This document shows positions 33,619 through 42,508 of a stretch of 64,000 nt of DNA, piece after piece. The notes under the pieces were generated by a model. That model searched no databases. It had not been told where the DNA came from and saw only the letters and a list, made by a program, of their open reading frames with translations. How positions within the stretch are numbered: the first letter of the stretch is position 1; each line of letters begins with the position of its first letter. The stretch lies in the IMG/VR virus record IMGVR_UViG_3300032240_002045, positions 33,994 through 97,993 of that record, one strand, 5' to 3'. Made by a program: the position numbers and the translations under genes. The DNA is from a virus.

Positions 33619-33792
33619 TTATTTCTTTTTGGCCGGTGTGGCTTTCTTTGGCGCATCTGATCCAAAATGGACCGTCTTAGTAACAATCTTCTTTACGGGC
33701 AAACCGGGAGAAGCCATAGGCGGCTTTGCTGCTTTGGCGGAGTTAACATTTTTGTTAACTTTATCCATAGTGCCTTTAGGAAGAGATTTCAT
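33619..33792 (-). CDS. Small Lys-rich protein
   Basis: The product is 57 residues (MKSLPKGTMDKVNKNVNSAK...), rich in Lys, Ala and Pro, ending KKATPAKKK. It starts directly after the previous stop (TAA then ATG), showing tight coupling. The strongly basic, disordered composition resembles histone-H1-like tails or phage DNA-binding internal proteins (inference). Confidence 0.65.
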   Translation of the reverse strand: MKSLPKGTMDKVNKNVNSAKAAKPPMASPGLPVKKIVTKTVHFGSDAPKKATPAKKK

Positions 33793-34011
33793 TTACTTCT
33801 TCTTAATCTTCTTTGCTAGGGCCTTGTCCATTTTCATATCTGCCTTAGCTGATGGCTTCTTCTTATCCATCTTCTTATCTTCGGCCTTGAACTTACCCTT
33901 TTGAGCTGGGGTCATGCCCTTCATAACTTTGGCATCTTGCTTCTTATCTGCTTTTTTGCACGCGCCCTTACAATTTGGCTTAGAGCAGCCACAGCCACAT
34001 GATTTACACAT
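33793..34011 (-). CDS. Cys-headed Lys-rich protein, paralogue A
   Basis: The product is 72 residues. The first 20, MCKSCGCGCSKPNCKGACKK, hold six Cys, suggesting metal binding or disulfides; the remaining 50 are an almost pure Lys/Ala/Met/Asp tail ending KKIKKK. Its head is nearly identical in protein to the gene at 34157-34321 while the DNA differs mainly at third positions, so the head is under selection. The ATG overlaps the preceding stop (TAATG). Function unknown. Confidence 0.75.
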   Translation of the reverse strand: MCKSCGCGCSKPNCKGACKKADKKQDAKVMKGMTPAQKGKFKAEDKKMDKKKPSAKADMKMDKALAKKIKKK

Positions 34012-34157
34012 TACATACCCTTTTTTCTATTCATAGAGGATTTCTTTGACATTGCAATTGCTGCCTGCTGTGCTTTTTTGGCGGGTGCCGCCTTCTTAGC
34101 TACAGCCTTTTTCATTGTCTTCTTCATGTTGCCCATGCAACCACATGTAGCGCACAT
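34011..34157 (-). CDS. Cys-headed Lys-rich protein, short variant
   Basis: The product is 48 residues. A three-Cys head (MCATCGCMGN) is followed by a Lys/Ala tail (KKTMKKAVAKKAAPAKK...). It lies between the two six-Cys paralogues and shares their layout, joined by one-base TAATG overlaps on both sides. Function unknown; DNA or capsid binding is possible. Confidence 0.7.
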   Translation of the reverse strand: MCATCGCMGNMKKTMKKAVAKKAAPAKKAQQAAIAMSKKSSMNRKKGM

Positions 34158-34321
34158 TACTTCTTCTTTCGTAGTGCAGCTAGGTCTGCTGCATCAATTT
34201 TCTTTGGGTCTCCCGCTTTTTTAGCAATTTTCTTCTGCTTTGGTGAAAGGCTCTTAGCGCCTTTCTTGCAAGCTCCGTTACAATTTGGCTTTGAACAACC
34301 GCAGCCACATGATTTGCACAT
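34157..34321 (-). CDS. Cys-headed Lys-rich protein, paralogue B
   Basis: The product is 54 residues. The head MCKSCGCGCSKPNCNGACKK differs from paralogue A at one residue of 20. The tail is basic with a helix-forming DAADLAALRKKK end. It was duplicated within the cluster; tails have diverged in length and sequence, heads have not. Function unknown. Confidence 0.75.
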   Translation of the reverse strand: MCKSCGCGCSKPNCNGACKKGAKSLSPKQKKIAKKAGDPKKIDAADLAALRKKK

Positions 34322-34322
34322 A

Positions 34323-34466
34323 TTACTTATCCTTTACCTTAGAGGGCTTAGCCTTTACTTTAGCAGGTAATTTTTTACCTGACGGGGTGTGTTCTTGCCA
34401 TTGTTTTGCCATTTGTGGGTGGTTAGCGTACATCCACCCTTTTTGAGCTTCTGATTTAAAAGGCAT
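34323..34466 (-). CDS. Small phage protein of the PFKSEAQ-W-YANHP type
   Basis: The product is 47 residues, starting MPFKSEAQKGWMYANHPQMA, a short helix motif I recognise from many small phage proteins of unknown role, followed by a Lys/Pro tail (KKLPAKVKAKPSKVK). It starts in a TAATG junction. It is part of the basic microprotein cluster. Confidence 0.72.
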   Translation of the reverse strand: MPFKSEAQKGWMYANHPQMAKQWQEHTPSGKKLPAKVKAKPSKVKDK

Positions 34467-34753
34467 TAGTTAATAATTTTAGAAAATACAACACCTACAG
34501 CATTTGCAGATGTTCCCGCTGAAGATACTGCGTACAGTACATCTCCCGCATTTAACCAAACTTGAAGATTAGTGTTTGTTGCCATACGAACGCCTTTGGC
34601 GGCTCCAGATACTGCAACTGAGGAGTCTCCAAGAAAAATAGGATTAGTATCTGAGTTAGAAATTTGAACAGCGGTAAGTGGGTTACCCGCCGGGATGGTA
34701 GCAATAATGGTGGCAGATGTGCCTACCGTTACTGAATTATGAACAATTGCCAT
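34466..34753 (-). CDS. Small beta-rich virion protein candidate
   Basis: The product is 95 residues. VTVGTSATIIATIPAGNPLT, VQISNSDTNPIFLGDSSVAV and LNAGDVLYAVSS give a beta-sandwich pattern common in small head-decoration or fibre-associated proteins. AAGGAGACCC precedes the ATG. It lies between fibre genes and the basic microproteins. Role inferred. Confidence 0.65.
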   Translation of the reverse strand: MAIVHNSVTVGTSATIIATIPAGNPLTAVQISNSDTNPIFLGDSSVAVSGAAKGVRMATNTNLQVWLNAGDVLYAVSSAGTSANAVGVVFSKIIN

Positions 34754-34762
34754 TGGGTCTCC

Positions 34763-35614
34763 TTAGTTCTGTGCCATGATCACCCAGTTAGTACCGTTAC
34801 TAACTAGGGTTGTCCACTTTCCCGCCGTGTTGGCAGAAAAGATGGTTGCAGCAGCTGTGGTGGTTGCCAAGGCTACTACGTTAGATGTTGCGGAAGTAAC
34901 CGCGCCAGTGCTGATTGTTTTAAAGTGAAGAGTGCGTCCTGTGTAAGAGGCTGCTGTTGGAAGGGTCACAGAAATTGCGGAGGCTGAGTTAAAAATAACA
35001 AAGGTATCAGTATCTGGAACTGTATAGGTAGAAGCAGTAATCGGTGTAGTAACCGCAGCAACAGCATATTTTTTATATGAGGTTACGCTAAGAATCGGAG
35101 CTGTAGCTGTTCCAGTAAATGTTGGGGATGCAAGGTTAGCTTTAAGATCAAGGGCTGTTTGCTGTGCTGTTGAGACAGGCTTGGCAGTATCAGCTGTATT
35201 GGTAACGCTGCCCAAACCAACCATAGATGCGGTAATGCCACTTACAGTGCCTGTAAAAGTAGGTGATGCAAGAGGGGCTTTTAGCGCGTCATTGGCGATA
35301 GTTGCATATGTTGAAGCCGCTGTTGCTGTAGTTAGATAGGTAGAAGACGCTGTGGCTGTAGCTAACTTAGCATCAAGCTGAGTTTGAATGGCGGATGTAA
35401 CACCATCTACATAAGCCAACTCCGCAGCGGAAACATTTCCAATAGAAGTTGTAGATGGCAGAACCACCGTTCCAGTAAAAGTAGGGCTAGCCGTAGTTGC
35501 ATAAGCTGTATCGCCAGATGTGTTGGCTGTAATGCGTGTGTCTAGATCATCAAGGGCGGCATTAAGGGTAACTCCCCAACCGCTAGCTCCAACTACAGGC
35601 TTAACAAATGTCAT
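34763..35614 (-). CDS. Tail-fibre-like protein with SPTFTGT repeats
   Basis: The product is 283 residues. ASPTFTGTV recurs near residues 42, 115 and 160 (the last two read LASPTFTGT), with linkers rich in Ala/Thr such as STYLTTATAASTYATIA, the triple-helical spacer type seen in phage fibres. A beta-rich C-terminal domain (TVPDTDTFVIFNSASAISVT, NGTNWVIMAQN) follows. Adhesin role by similarity. Confidence 0.78.
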   Translation of the reverse strand: MTFVKPVVGASGWGVTLNAALDDLDTRITANTSGDTAYATTASPTFTGTVVLPSTTSIGNVSAAELAYVDGVTSAIQTQLDAKLATATASSTYLTTATAASTYATIANDALKAPLASPTFTGTVSGITASMVGLGSVTNTADTAKPVSTAQQTALDLKANLASPTFTGTATAPILSVTSYKKYAVAAVTTPITASTYTVPDTDTFVIFNSASAISVTLPTAASYTGRTLHFKTISTGAVTSATSNVVALATTTAAATIFSANTAGKWTTLVSNGTNWVIMAQN

Positions 35615-35616
35615 AT

Positions 35617-36192
35617 CTAAGCTCCTCCGTAAGTTCCATCGCCGTAATAACCTTCACCATACCCAAGAGCAACAGATGAATAGCTCCAGAACTGCGGGTC
35701 ATTGACCATTTCTTCTGGCATGACCTGAATACATTCTACTGTAACAAGTGTGTATCTTTCAGCAATAATTCCGCGCTGTTGAACTCCAAATGGGCGGTAC
35801 ACCTGGTTCTTCCAAACAATACGTCCGCGAAGTTGAATTTCTGGAATTTTAAAGAACCCCGGAGAAATCTTTTCAATATCTTCAGCGTTAAGGGTTAAAT
35901 GAAGCGTATCTGAATTGTAGTAACCAACCGCGGAAGTCTTAACATCGCCTTGGCTCCAAATAGCCCTTACTACAGGGATAGTAAATGGGCCTGTCCAACG
36001 TTTTCCGCCAACCGCGCCACTAATGTCTTGACCTACATCGTAGATGGGATCCAAGACAGTATTGACTGGGTCATAGATGTACCACAGCGCATAGGTGCCG
36101 ACAGGGTTTTTTAGGTCAGTATCAACGCCTACTAGTAGGTCATCGGTTTCAAAGTCGGCATCAAAGCGACCACCGGGTGTGTAGGCTCTCAT
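35617..36192 (-). CDS. Hypothetical structural protein
   Basis: The product is 191 residues. It contains RFDADFETDDLLVGVDTDL, VWKNQVYRPFGVQQRGIIAE and a Gly/Tyr-rich end (GYGEGYYGDGTYGGA). The composition suggests a virion protein. It is in the fibre gene run and is 4-base coupled to the S74 fibre gene upstream. Function not assigned. Confidence 0.65.
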   Translation of the reverse strand: MRAYTPGGRFDADFETDDLLVGVDTDLKNPVGTYALWYIYDPVNTVLDPIYDVGQDISGAVGGKRWTGPFTIPVVRAIWSQGDVKTSAVGYYNSDTLHLTLNAEDIEKISPGFFKIPEIQLRGRIVWKNQVYRPFGVQQRGIIAERYTLVTVECIQVMPEEMVNDPQFWSYSSVALGYGEGYYGDGTYGGA

Positions 36193-37874
36193 TTCTTAAG
36201 TTTAGCCTCAAGTGCTTCAACCTTTGCGGTCAATTCTTTAACAGCAGAAACAAGCACAGCAATTAGGTTAGTCTCAGCAATTCCAAGGAACTCCTCTTTA
36301 GGAGCAACCTCTTTGCCTTCGCTATCTTTTATTGCTTCGCGTACATTTTCCTTAATAATGTTGTTAACCCAAGGTTTATCACCTAAAGCTTCTTGAACTT
36401 CTTGCGCAATAAAACCAATAGTTTTTCCTTCAGGAAAAGCGTGAGCTTCTCTTACAAGTTTGTCATTAAGGGTTATATCTTCTTGCTTTTTCCAGTTAAA
36501 CTCAACAGGGCGAAGAGCTTTAATCATGTCAATTCCGCCGGTTAGCTCTTCTACGTTTTCTTTATAGCGACCATCAGAAGTAGCAATTGAAGCGGATGTA
36601 GCAAAGATTTGAGAATTAACCTGTAGTTTGTAAGCACCATTTGATGTGGTGTAACCAATAAGGAAATATCCAAGAGAGTTTAATTGAGCATAATCTTGAC
36701 CGCTAGTCATTAGAAAAACGGACTTTGCCCCGTCAGTTCCAAGGCGTAAATTACCTGGACCTCTAATTTCAAAACCAACGTTTGCGTCAGTAGTGTTTCT
36801 AGGTGTTGTATTTGAGTTGTTGTCCCAACCAGTAACAGTTGACCCGTTTAAAGTAAAATTCCAAAGACTGTTATCTGTTTGGTACATGTTATCGCCGGGG
36901 TAACCAAAGCGCATGACCTTATTCATGTAAAAGTTACCGTAAGTTGTAACACCGATTACAGGAAATGGCCAGTCAGATAGTTCTGTTGGAGCAGCTGTTG
37001 TTCCACCATAGTTTTTAAACCACGCAGTCATTTGACCACCGCCTTGGTTAACTTCTAAAGCGGCTGCGTCTGAAACATACGGACTGGATTGTTGCGTTAA
37101 TTTTATGGCTATATTTCCAGTAGGACTAATTTGAAGTCGATGAGTTCCCGCGTTACCTAAATAAAAGTTACCATTTCCTGTGCTATCATTATTATTAATA
37201 AAAAAATTACCGTTACGATATTTAATAATATCTGCAGAAGTTACAGCGGAATTTGTAGCATTATTAGTAATAAGACGTTGAATTACTCCCGCATTAACGC
37301 CAGAATCAACGTTATAAATATCATGAAAACGTAAAGTGTTTGAAGCAACTACTCCAGCACCAATTTGAATGTTACCGTCTGCATCAATACGTAAACGTTC
37401 TCCGCCAGTGGCTCCACCAGTATTCATAGCAATAATTCCGCCAGGTGTTCCACCTGTCCAAGTACCGATAAGACGGAGGATGTCGTTATCAGCGCGGATG
37501 ATGTGACGTTTAGTTGAATCTGAATAAGGCTCAATAGTTAAATCTGTTGTTGGGTTAGGGCTAGAAATATTTAATTTACCGCTTAGGTTAGTAGTGTTAA
37601 TTCCTACGTTACCCGCGGCTGAGTATGTGTAGGTTGCTGTTCCAGAGCTATTTTGGATCTCAAACAAGTTTGCAGTTTGCGCGGAGGCCCCTTGAATAAC
37701 AAGGCCTTTAAGAGTAGGTGCTTGGTTAACAATGGTACTTCCACCATTTGTTGAAACGACAGATGGAAGATCGGCAAGGCTGTGGGTGTGCGGACCTACA
37801 CCAATAGGCACCCATTGGTTATTAGCAGCATCATATACGTATGCTGGACGAGCTACTCCTGAGATAGTTGCCAT
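36189..37874 (-). CDS. Tail fibre with C-terminal S74 intramolecular chaperone
   Basis: The product is 561 residues from the ATG in a TAATG junction. The C-terminal about 120 residues match the peptidase S74/endosialidase chaperone: SDGRYKENVEELTGG, IDMIKALRPVEFNWKK, TIGFIAQEVQEALGDK, then a helical VSAVKELTAKVEALEAKL. The S74 domain trimerises the fibre and then cleaves itself off at the Ser of S-D-x-R. The upstream body is a repetitive beta fibre with GGERLRIDADGNIQIG-type segments. It probably forms the host-binding fibre tip. Confidence 0.88.
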   Translation of the reverse strand: MATISGVARPAYVYDAANNQWVPIGVGPHTHSLADLPSVVSTNGGSTIVNQAPTLKGLVIQGASAQTANLFEIQNSSGTATYTYSAAGNVGINTTNLSGKLNISSPNPTTDLTIEPYSDSTKRHIIRADNDILRLIGTWTGGTPGGIIAMNTGGATGGERLRIDADGNIQIGAGVVASNTLRFHDIYNVDSGVNAGVIQRLITNNATNSAVTSADIIKYRNGNFFINNNDSTGNGNFYLGNAGTHRLQISPTGNIAIKLTQQSSPYVSDAAALEVNQGGGQMTAWFKNYGGTTAAPTELSDWPFPVIGVTTYGNFYMNKVMRFGYPGDNMYQTDNSLWNFTLNGSTVTGWDNNSNTTPRNTTDANVGFEIRGPGNLRLGTDGAKSVFLMTSGQDYAQLNSLGYFLIGYTTSNGAYKLQVNSQIFATSASIATSDGRYKENVEELTGGIDMIKALRPVEFNWKKQEDITLNDKLVREAHAFPEGKTIGFIAQEVQEALGDKPWVNNIIKENVREAIKDSEGKEVAPKEEFLGIAETNLIAVLVSAVKELTAKVEALEAKLKK

Positions 37875-38860
37875 TATAACTCCGCATCCCAAGCAAACCA
37901 ACTAAGGTCATTGTTTTGTAAAGACATTATCTGCCCTAAAGTCACCGTAAATCCTAAAATATAAGCTGCTCCAGTTGTAGTAGTTGACCCATCGCTTGAG
38001 CAAGATAAAGCAGTTGCTGATGCGGCTATCCAACCATTACCGTAAAAACCAATTTGCCCCGCTGTTCCAGGAAAAGACCCCGCAGGGACTTTGGTAGTTA
38101 AATTATGAGTAAAGCTAGTAGGTACGGTACGCATGGATATTGGAAAATCTTTTGAAAAAAAGATTGCTCCGGTGTCTCTAACGTAACATAAATGTTTGTT
38201 TAAAGAGTCTCTAAAATAGTACCGTTGGCAAGCTGCAAGCTCTGTTGCGTAATCTCCAGAACGTCGGCTAAACCCAGTAACGGCCCCACCAATTTCAAGC
38301 TGCATACCCGTGACTAAAGTTGTTGCTGCGGATGCCGCGTCTCTAACAATTCTAAACTCTAATCCTCTTAAAGTATCGCTTGTTAGCGTAAATGTTGAGG
38401 AGTATCTAACCCAGCTAGAAGATGGAGAGTAGGAGAACACGCCCACACCTCCTTGGTTAGTTACTGCACTAAAATCGTTGTTTGTGTTGGGTGTTTGATA
38501 TTCTCCGTATAACACCGCAGTTCCACTAACATTTTTTGCCCAAAAAGATAAAGTTACTTTTTTACCTGCAAGGAATCGACTTTCTTCTGACGGCATTCTG
38601 TATGCAAGAAGTGGATAGCTAGCTGTTGAGTGGCCAAAAGAGAGTGAATATTGAAAATTAGTATCAGTAGGGACATCCGTTGATCTAGACATGGCACTTA
38701 CGTTTATGCCAAACCATCGATCCATAAGATAAAGGTTTGTTTGAGCGCCACTATAAGAACTCCCACGCTGCCAAAATTCGCAAGCTCCGTTTAAAAACCA
38801 GTTTTTGGCAGCAAAGTTACTGGTGTTGATTGTATTAGATACGTCTCTAGCTCTTGTCAT
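37874..38860 (-). CDS. Tail-fibre protein, NGACEFWQRG carbohydrate-binding-like module
   Basis: The product is 328 residues. A receptor-binding module runs NWFLNGACEFWQRGSSYSG, LSFWAKNVSGTAVL, WVRYSSTFTLTSDTLRG, GMQLEIGGAVTGF and YATELAACQRYYF. The same module order appears in the next gene upstream, so the two are related. The last 80 residues form another beta domain. Its fold resembles carbohydrate-binding jelly rolls. Confidence 0.78.
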   Translation of the reverse strand: MTRARDVSNTINTSNFAAKNWFLNGACEFWQRGSSYSGAQTNLYLMDRWFGINVSAMSRSTDVPTDTNFQYSLSFGHSTASYPLLAYRMPSEESRFLAGKKVTLSFWAKNVSGTAVLYGEYQTPNTNNDFSAVTNQGGVGVFSYSPSSSWVRYSSTFTLTSDTLRGLEFRIVRDAASAATTLVTGMQLEIGGAVTGFSRRSGDYATELAACQRYYFRDSLNKHLCYVRDTGAIFFSKDFPISMRTVPTSFTHNLTTKVPAGSFPGTAGQIGFYGNGWIAASATALSCSSDGSTTTTGAAYILGFTVTLGQIMSLQNNDLSWFAWDAEL

Positions 38861-40341
38861 AGGTCCGCCGTAAATCCAATATAAGCGGTTGCATCGTTGC
38901 TACCGTTTAAAGTATATGTTCTGTATTGAGTTAACCCGGTTGATACGGCATTAAACCACCCTGTTGGAGATAGCTCTGTTGTTCCTAATATAGTAAAACT
39001 ACTTACAGCGGATGTAACGCTTACCGTATCGTATAAACGAAAGTTTCCACCAAATTCAAGAGCATAAGGAGAAACCCTCATAGTTACCGGTGAAAAATTA
39101 GGAAATTGAGCACCAACAGTTGCTGCTGCAATGCCCCAGTTAGGAAATCTTGCATAGGTTGCCCCAGCTGTCCAACGGGAATAATGACGTTGGCAAAGCA
39201 TTAACTCTGTTGCGTAGTTTCCTGTTGCTGTTTGAAACGGAGTTGCGGCAGATCCCGGTTCTAATTGAATACCAGTAATAGAAAAAGTTCCCGCATAAGC
39301 ACCGGTGTTTAAGTAAGGGACAATACTTAAAGCTAAGTTAGTTCCAGCGGGGCTAGCCGCAATAGTAAATGTGGTAGAAAATCTTCCCCAGGATGTGCTT
39401 GGAACACCAAGAGAGTTTCCGCCGACCACGGTTACCGGATTACCGCCACCAGCGGCAAGTGAATCTAAGAAAGCTGCGTAAAAAGTTAATTGAGAGGTTA
39501 CACTTGTTGAAGTTTTGGCATAAAAAGAAATTGTCCATGTAGATCCAATTTGAAAAGGACCGGCATTTCCTGCCGCTGGGAGTTCAATACTTTGTCTAAT
39601 AGCCGGATTTCCAACCGACCCTGTTATGTCCATACAATAAGGAATAAATCCCGGACCTGTACCACGAGCAGCTGTAGCGGTTGAATCGGGACGCCAACGA
39701 TCTGCTGCAAAAGCATTTCCACTTGAAAATGTAATTCCACGTTGCCAAATTGACATATCTGAGTTTAAAACTTTGTTAACGCCCTGTGACGCATATGATT
39801 TCCAAGAAACACCAGTTGTTGCTGCAGAATCTGCAACTAGCACTTGATCGTTACCGCCTACTGGAAGTCTGGCTGTAGTGTTGTCCGCAGTGGCAACGTA
39901 TAGGTCGCCTTTTGCATCCACTAAAGATTTAGGCAAATACTTATTATCGGCTTGGCTAGTTGTGTACACATCAGTTACTGCAAGGTTAGGTGTGCAAAAT
40001 ACCTCTATTACATCTCCCGCAACCGTGGCATCTACAAGGGTAATAGTTGTTCCATCTGTAGCTGCGTAATCAACTCCGCGGACTAGCAATACTCCGTTGA
40101 GGAATACTTCTTCATAGTTAGGGGTATAAACAAGTGAGAAGTTACCGTCATCATTAAGAGCTGTAAATACTGTGGTTCCCGCGGCGGGGGTTTTCTTCCA
40201 ACGAAGACGCTGAATAGAGGATGCAACACCGTCAGTCTTTACCCAGATTGAGCCATCTACTATGCCCGTAGGCTCAGTAGTGGTGGCAAAAGATCTGGCA
40301 TTAGACTGCGAGTTGTCGGCATTTACCCGGGAGCGCGTCAT
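38857..40341 (-). CDS. Tail-fibre protein with collar and carbohydrate-binding-like modules
   Basis: The product is 494 residues. The N-terminus (GIVDGSIWVKTDG, EEVFLNGVLLVRGVDYAATD, GDVIEVF, KGDLYVATA) is a module shared with the gene at 45722-46552. It is followed by the WQRGITFSSGNAFAADRW...LEPGSAATPF...YATELMLCQRHYSRW module shared with the downstream gene. So it is a chimera of two fibre units. It overlaps the downstream gene by 4 bases. Confidence 0.8.
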   Translation of the reverse strand: MTRSRVNADNSQSNARSFATTTEPTGIVDGSIWVKTDGVASSIQRLRWKKTPAAGTTVFTALNDDGNFSLVYTPNYEEVFLNGVLLVRGVDYAATDGTTITLVDATVAGDVIEVFCTPNLAVTDVYTTSQADNKYLPKSLVDAKGDLYVATADNTTARLPVGGNDQVLVADSAATTGVSWKSYASQGVNKVLNSDMSIWQRGITFSSGNAFAADRWRPDSTATAARGTGPGFIPYCMDITGSVGNPAIRQSIELPAAGNAGPFQIGSTWTISFYAKTSTSVTSQLTFYAAFLDSLAAGGGNPVTVVGGNSLGVPSTSWGRFSTTFTIAASPAGTNLALSIVPYLNTGAYAGTFSITGIQLEPGSAATPFQTATGNYATELMLCQRHYSRWTAGATYARFPNWGIAAATVGAQFPNFSPVTMRVSPYALEFGGNFRLYDTVSVTSAVSSFTILGTTELSPTGWFNAVSTGLTQYRTYTLNGSNDATAYIGFTADL

Positions 40342-40358
40342 TAGGCTAGTTTACTTTC

Positions 40359-40532
40359 TTATTCTTCTTCAGTCAGGGTTAGAGGGGCGGGGGTAATCTG
40401 CTGTGCATCCCATACCTCTTTAGGCATTGATGTGTATTCGTCATTTCCGCGGTCAATAATTACATGCTCGGTAATTGAGCCGTCTGGTCCCGGCACTTCA
40501 ATGATTCGTACGTTATCTGGCAGTGTTGTCAT
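40359..40532 (-). CDS. Small hypothetical protein among fibre genes
   Basis: The product is 57 residues: TTLPDNVRIIEVPGPDGSIT, IIDRGNDEYTSM and an acidic LTLTEEE end. It ends just before the 38857-40341 gene and begins 3 bases after the stop of the upstream 40535-42496 gene. Small acidic proteins here often are fibre assembly chaperones; that is inference. Confidence 0.62.
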   Translation of the reverse strand: MTTLPDNVRIIEVPGPDGSITEHVIIDRGNDEYTSMPKEVWDAQQITPAPLTLTEEE

Positions 40533-40534
40533 TA

Positions 40535-42496
40535 TTAGACTCCATATCTTATTCGGTCGGCGTTAAAATTTTGTAATACTTCAGCAGCTGTAAGCGCTTT
40601 TCCAATATAAAAAGATAAACGACCTAAATTTCCACCCCACGTATAACCAGAGTTTGACCCGCCAAAACCAGTGGCTAAAGTTACGCTAGCAAAACTCGTA
40701 GTTGCTGTAACTAAAGTGGTTGATCCTTCTAAATACCCATTGTGATAAATGGTAATTGTATTTGAGCCGCTTACAACAATAGTTGTATTAAGCCATACGT
40801 CAGCAAATTGGTTAATAGCGTGGGGATAATAATACTCGCCAATTCCAGCAGCATTCCAACTTGCGTCACCGTATTGATAGCCCGCGGATCCTCCAATTAG
40901 CATACGACCACCAAGGTATGCGATTGGGATACGTGTCCAAGAAGACCACGTATAGTTAGTAATACCCGTACCTAAGTTAGGAAGCGGTACGCTTGTGGTT
41001 GTTCCGTTAAATACTAGGGCCCCTCCGGCGAGGGTATTTGTAAAAGTTGAATTGCTTGCTGTTGCGTTATAGCCATTACCGCTTAAATCATAAATAGTGG
41101 AACCAGTGTTGTAGTTAATGCTTGCGGAAGTTGTTTTTAAATAACCAGCTGCGGTTCCCGCTGCTTTAACTTGGGCTCCCCAAAAATAAGTACCTCGAGT
41201 TGATCCAACTGTAGCACGACCAGCAGGCCAAAATCTAAAAGCTAACCCGGTCGTTCCTGTGCTTCTAGCGGGAACAACAAATGAGCATTTATACCAACCA
41301 CCACCAACATCTTCTATTGCTCCACTTGAATTTGGTGCCCCATTAATAGTGTTTGAGCCGTCAAGATAAAAATCTACATTGTATTCTCCCTCCCCATACC
41401 AATAACAATTAAATGTAAAATAGTTAATATTGTTGTAGGCTTTTGCGTAAATAGAGACTGTTTGAGCCCCAGTTCCCACTGGAATTGTTCCTTGCTCTAT
41501 AAGATTAAATGTTGTATCGTTTCCCGTATTTAGTGTTCCGGTGTTTCCGCCGATAGGGTCTGTTATTGCATTTGGGGTTACTGTTTGAGAATTAACTTTA
41601 CTCCAAACAGTTTGCGTAAAATCTTCAGACCAAAGGGCTGTATTTTGACCTCCATACGATCCTCGATAAAAATCATAATCTGCCGTAAGTCCCGTTGTTA
41701 CAAACCTAGTTCTATCAAGCTCACTTGTTGAATTATTAGAAAAAGTAGAAGCTCCGGCTATATTATTTGCTGTTCCAGAAAAAGAATAACGAGTATTGAT
41801 TGAGATAGGTCCGCCAGTAATAGGGACATTTGTTTTAAACACAACAGGTGATGTGGCGGAAGTTACCGCAATATTTCCTGGTTGCGCATAAAGAGTGTAT
41901 CCAGTAATTGCAGAACCACCCGTTGCCCCCGCGGTGACGGGTACAGAAAGCCCTTCAAATGTAGCGGTTGGTGTTCCAACAGTTGGTGCTTGCGGAACTG
42001 TTACAGGGGTAATTGAATTACTTGTAGCAGAGGATGTTCCGTAGTTATTAGTTGCTGTTACAGTAAAGGTGTAAGCCGTACCTGTTGCTAAACCAAGAAA
42101 TGTAGCTTGGTTGGTGGTTGTAGTTTGAGAAAATCCTCCTGTATTAGAGGTAATTACGTAATAGCTAGCTGGTACGTTTGTTGTTGCCGGTGTCCATGTT
42201 ACTTTTACACCTGGAAGTCCGCCGTAAGGAACTTGAGCACTAACTGCTACTACGTTTGTTGGCGCATCAGGTTTGGTAGCTGCTGCTACCCATCCATTGG
42301 TTGTATAAACTTGCAGCACGTTTGTGGTTGTATCAAAGTATTGATCTCCAATAGAACCTACCGCGGGTTTTACAGAGGTAGCCCCGCGATTAGGTGTATT
42401 AGTGTTATCACCAAAAGAGGTGATGTTAGTGTTAATACTAATGTAGGGGTTTGCAATGCCGTCATTAGGTATTTGGTTCGCTTTATTAAGCGCCAC
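40535..42496 (-). CDS. Large fibre protein with fibronectin III and LamG-like domains
   Basis: The product is 653 residues from a GTG. A GDQYFDTTTNVLQVYTTNGW collar-type block leads into Fn3-like repeats (KPDAPTNVVAVSAQVPYGG, TGTAYTFTVTATNNYGTSS) and, after a jelly-roll middle, a C-terminal concanavalin/LamG-type domain (NYTWSSWTRIPIAYLGG, NTITIYHNGYLEG). Fn3 domains in phage proteins usually help bind carbohydrate. GAGGAGGTTG precedes the start. Confidence 0.82.
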   Translation of the reverse strand: MALNKANQIPNDGIANPYISINTNITSFGDNTNTPNRGATSVKPAVGSIGDQYFDTTTNVLQVYTTNGWVAAATKPDAPTNVVAVSAQVPYGGLPGVKVTWTPATTNVPASYYVITSNTGGFSQTTTTNQATFLGLATGTAYTFTVTATNNYGTSSATSNSITPVTVPQAPTVGTPTATFEGLSVPVTAGATGGSAITGYTLYAQPGNIAVTSATSPVVFKTNVPITGGPISINTRYSFSGTANNIAGASTFSNNSTSELDRTRFVTTGLTADYDFYRGSYGGQNTALWSEDFTQTVWSKVNSQTVTPNAITDPIGGNTGTLNTGNDTTFNLIEQGTIPVGTGAQTVSIYAKAYNNINYFTFNCYWYGEGEYNVDFYLDGSNTINGAPNSSGAIEDVGGGWYKCSFVVPARSTGTTGLAFRFWPAGRATVGSTRGTYFWGAQVKAAGTAAGYLKTTSASINYNTGSTIYDLSGNGYNATASNSTFTNTLAGGALVFNGTTTSVPLPNLGTGITNYTWSSWTRIPIAYLGGRMLIGGSAGYQYGDASWNAAGIGEYYYPHAINQFADVWLNTTIVVSGSNTITIYHNGYLEGSTTLVTATTSFASVTLATGFGGSNSGYTWGGNLGRLSFYIGKALTAAEVLQNFNADRIRYGV

Positions 42497-42508
42497 GACA
42501 ACCTCCTC

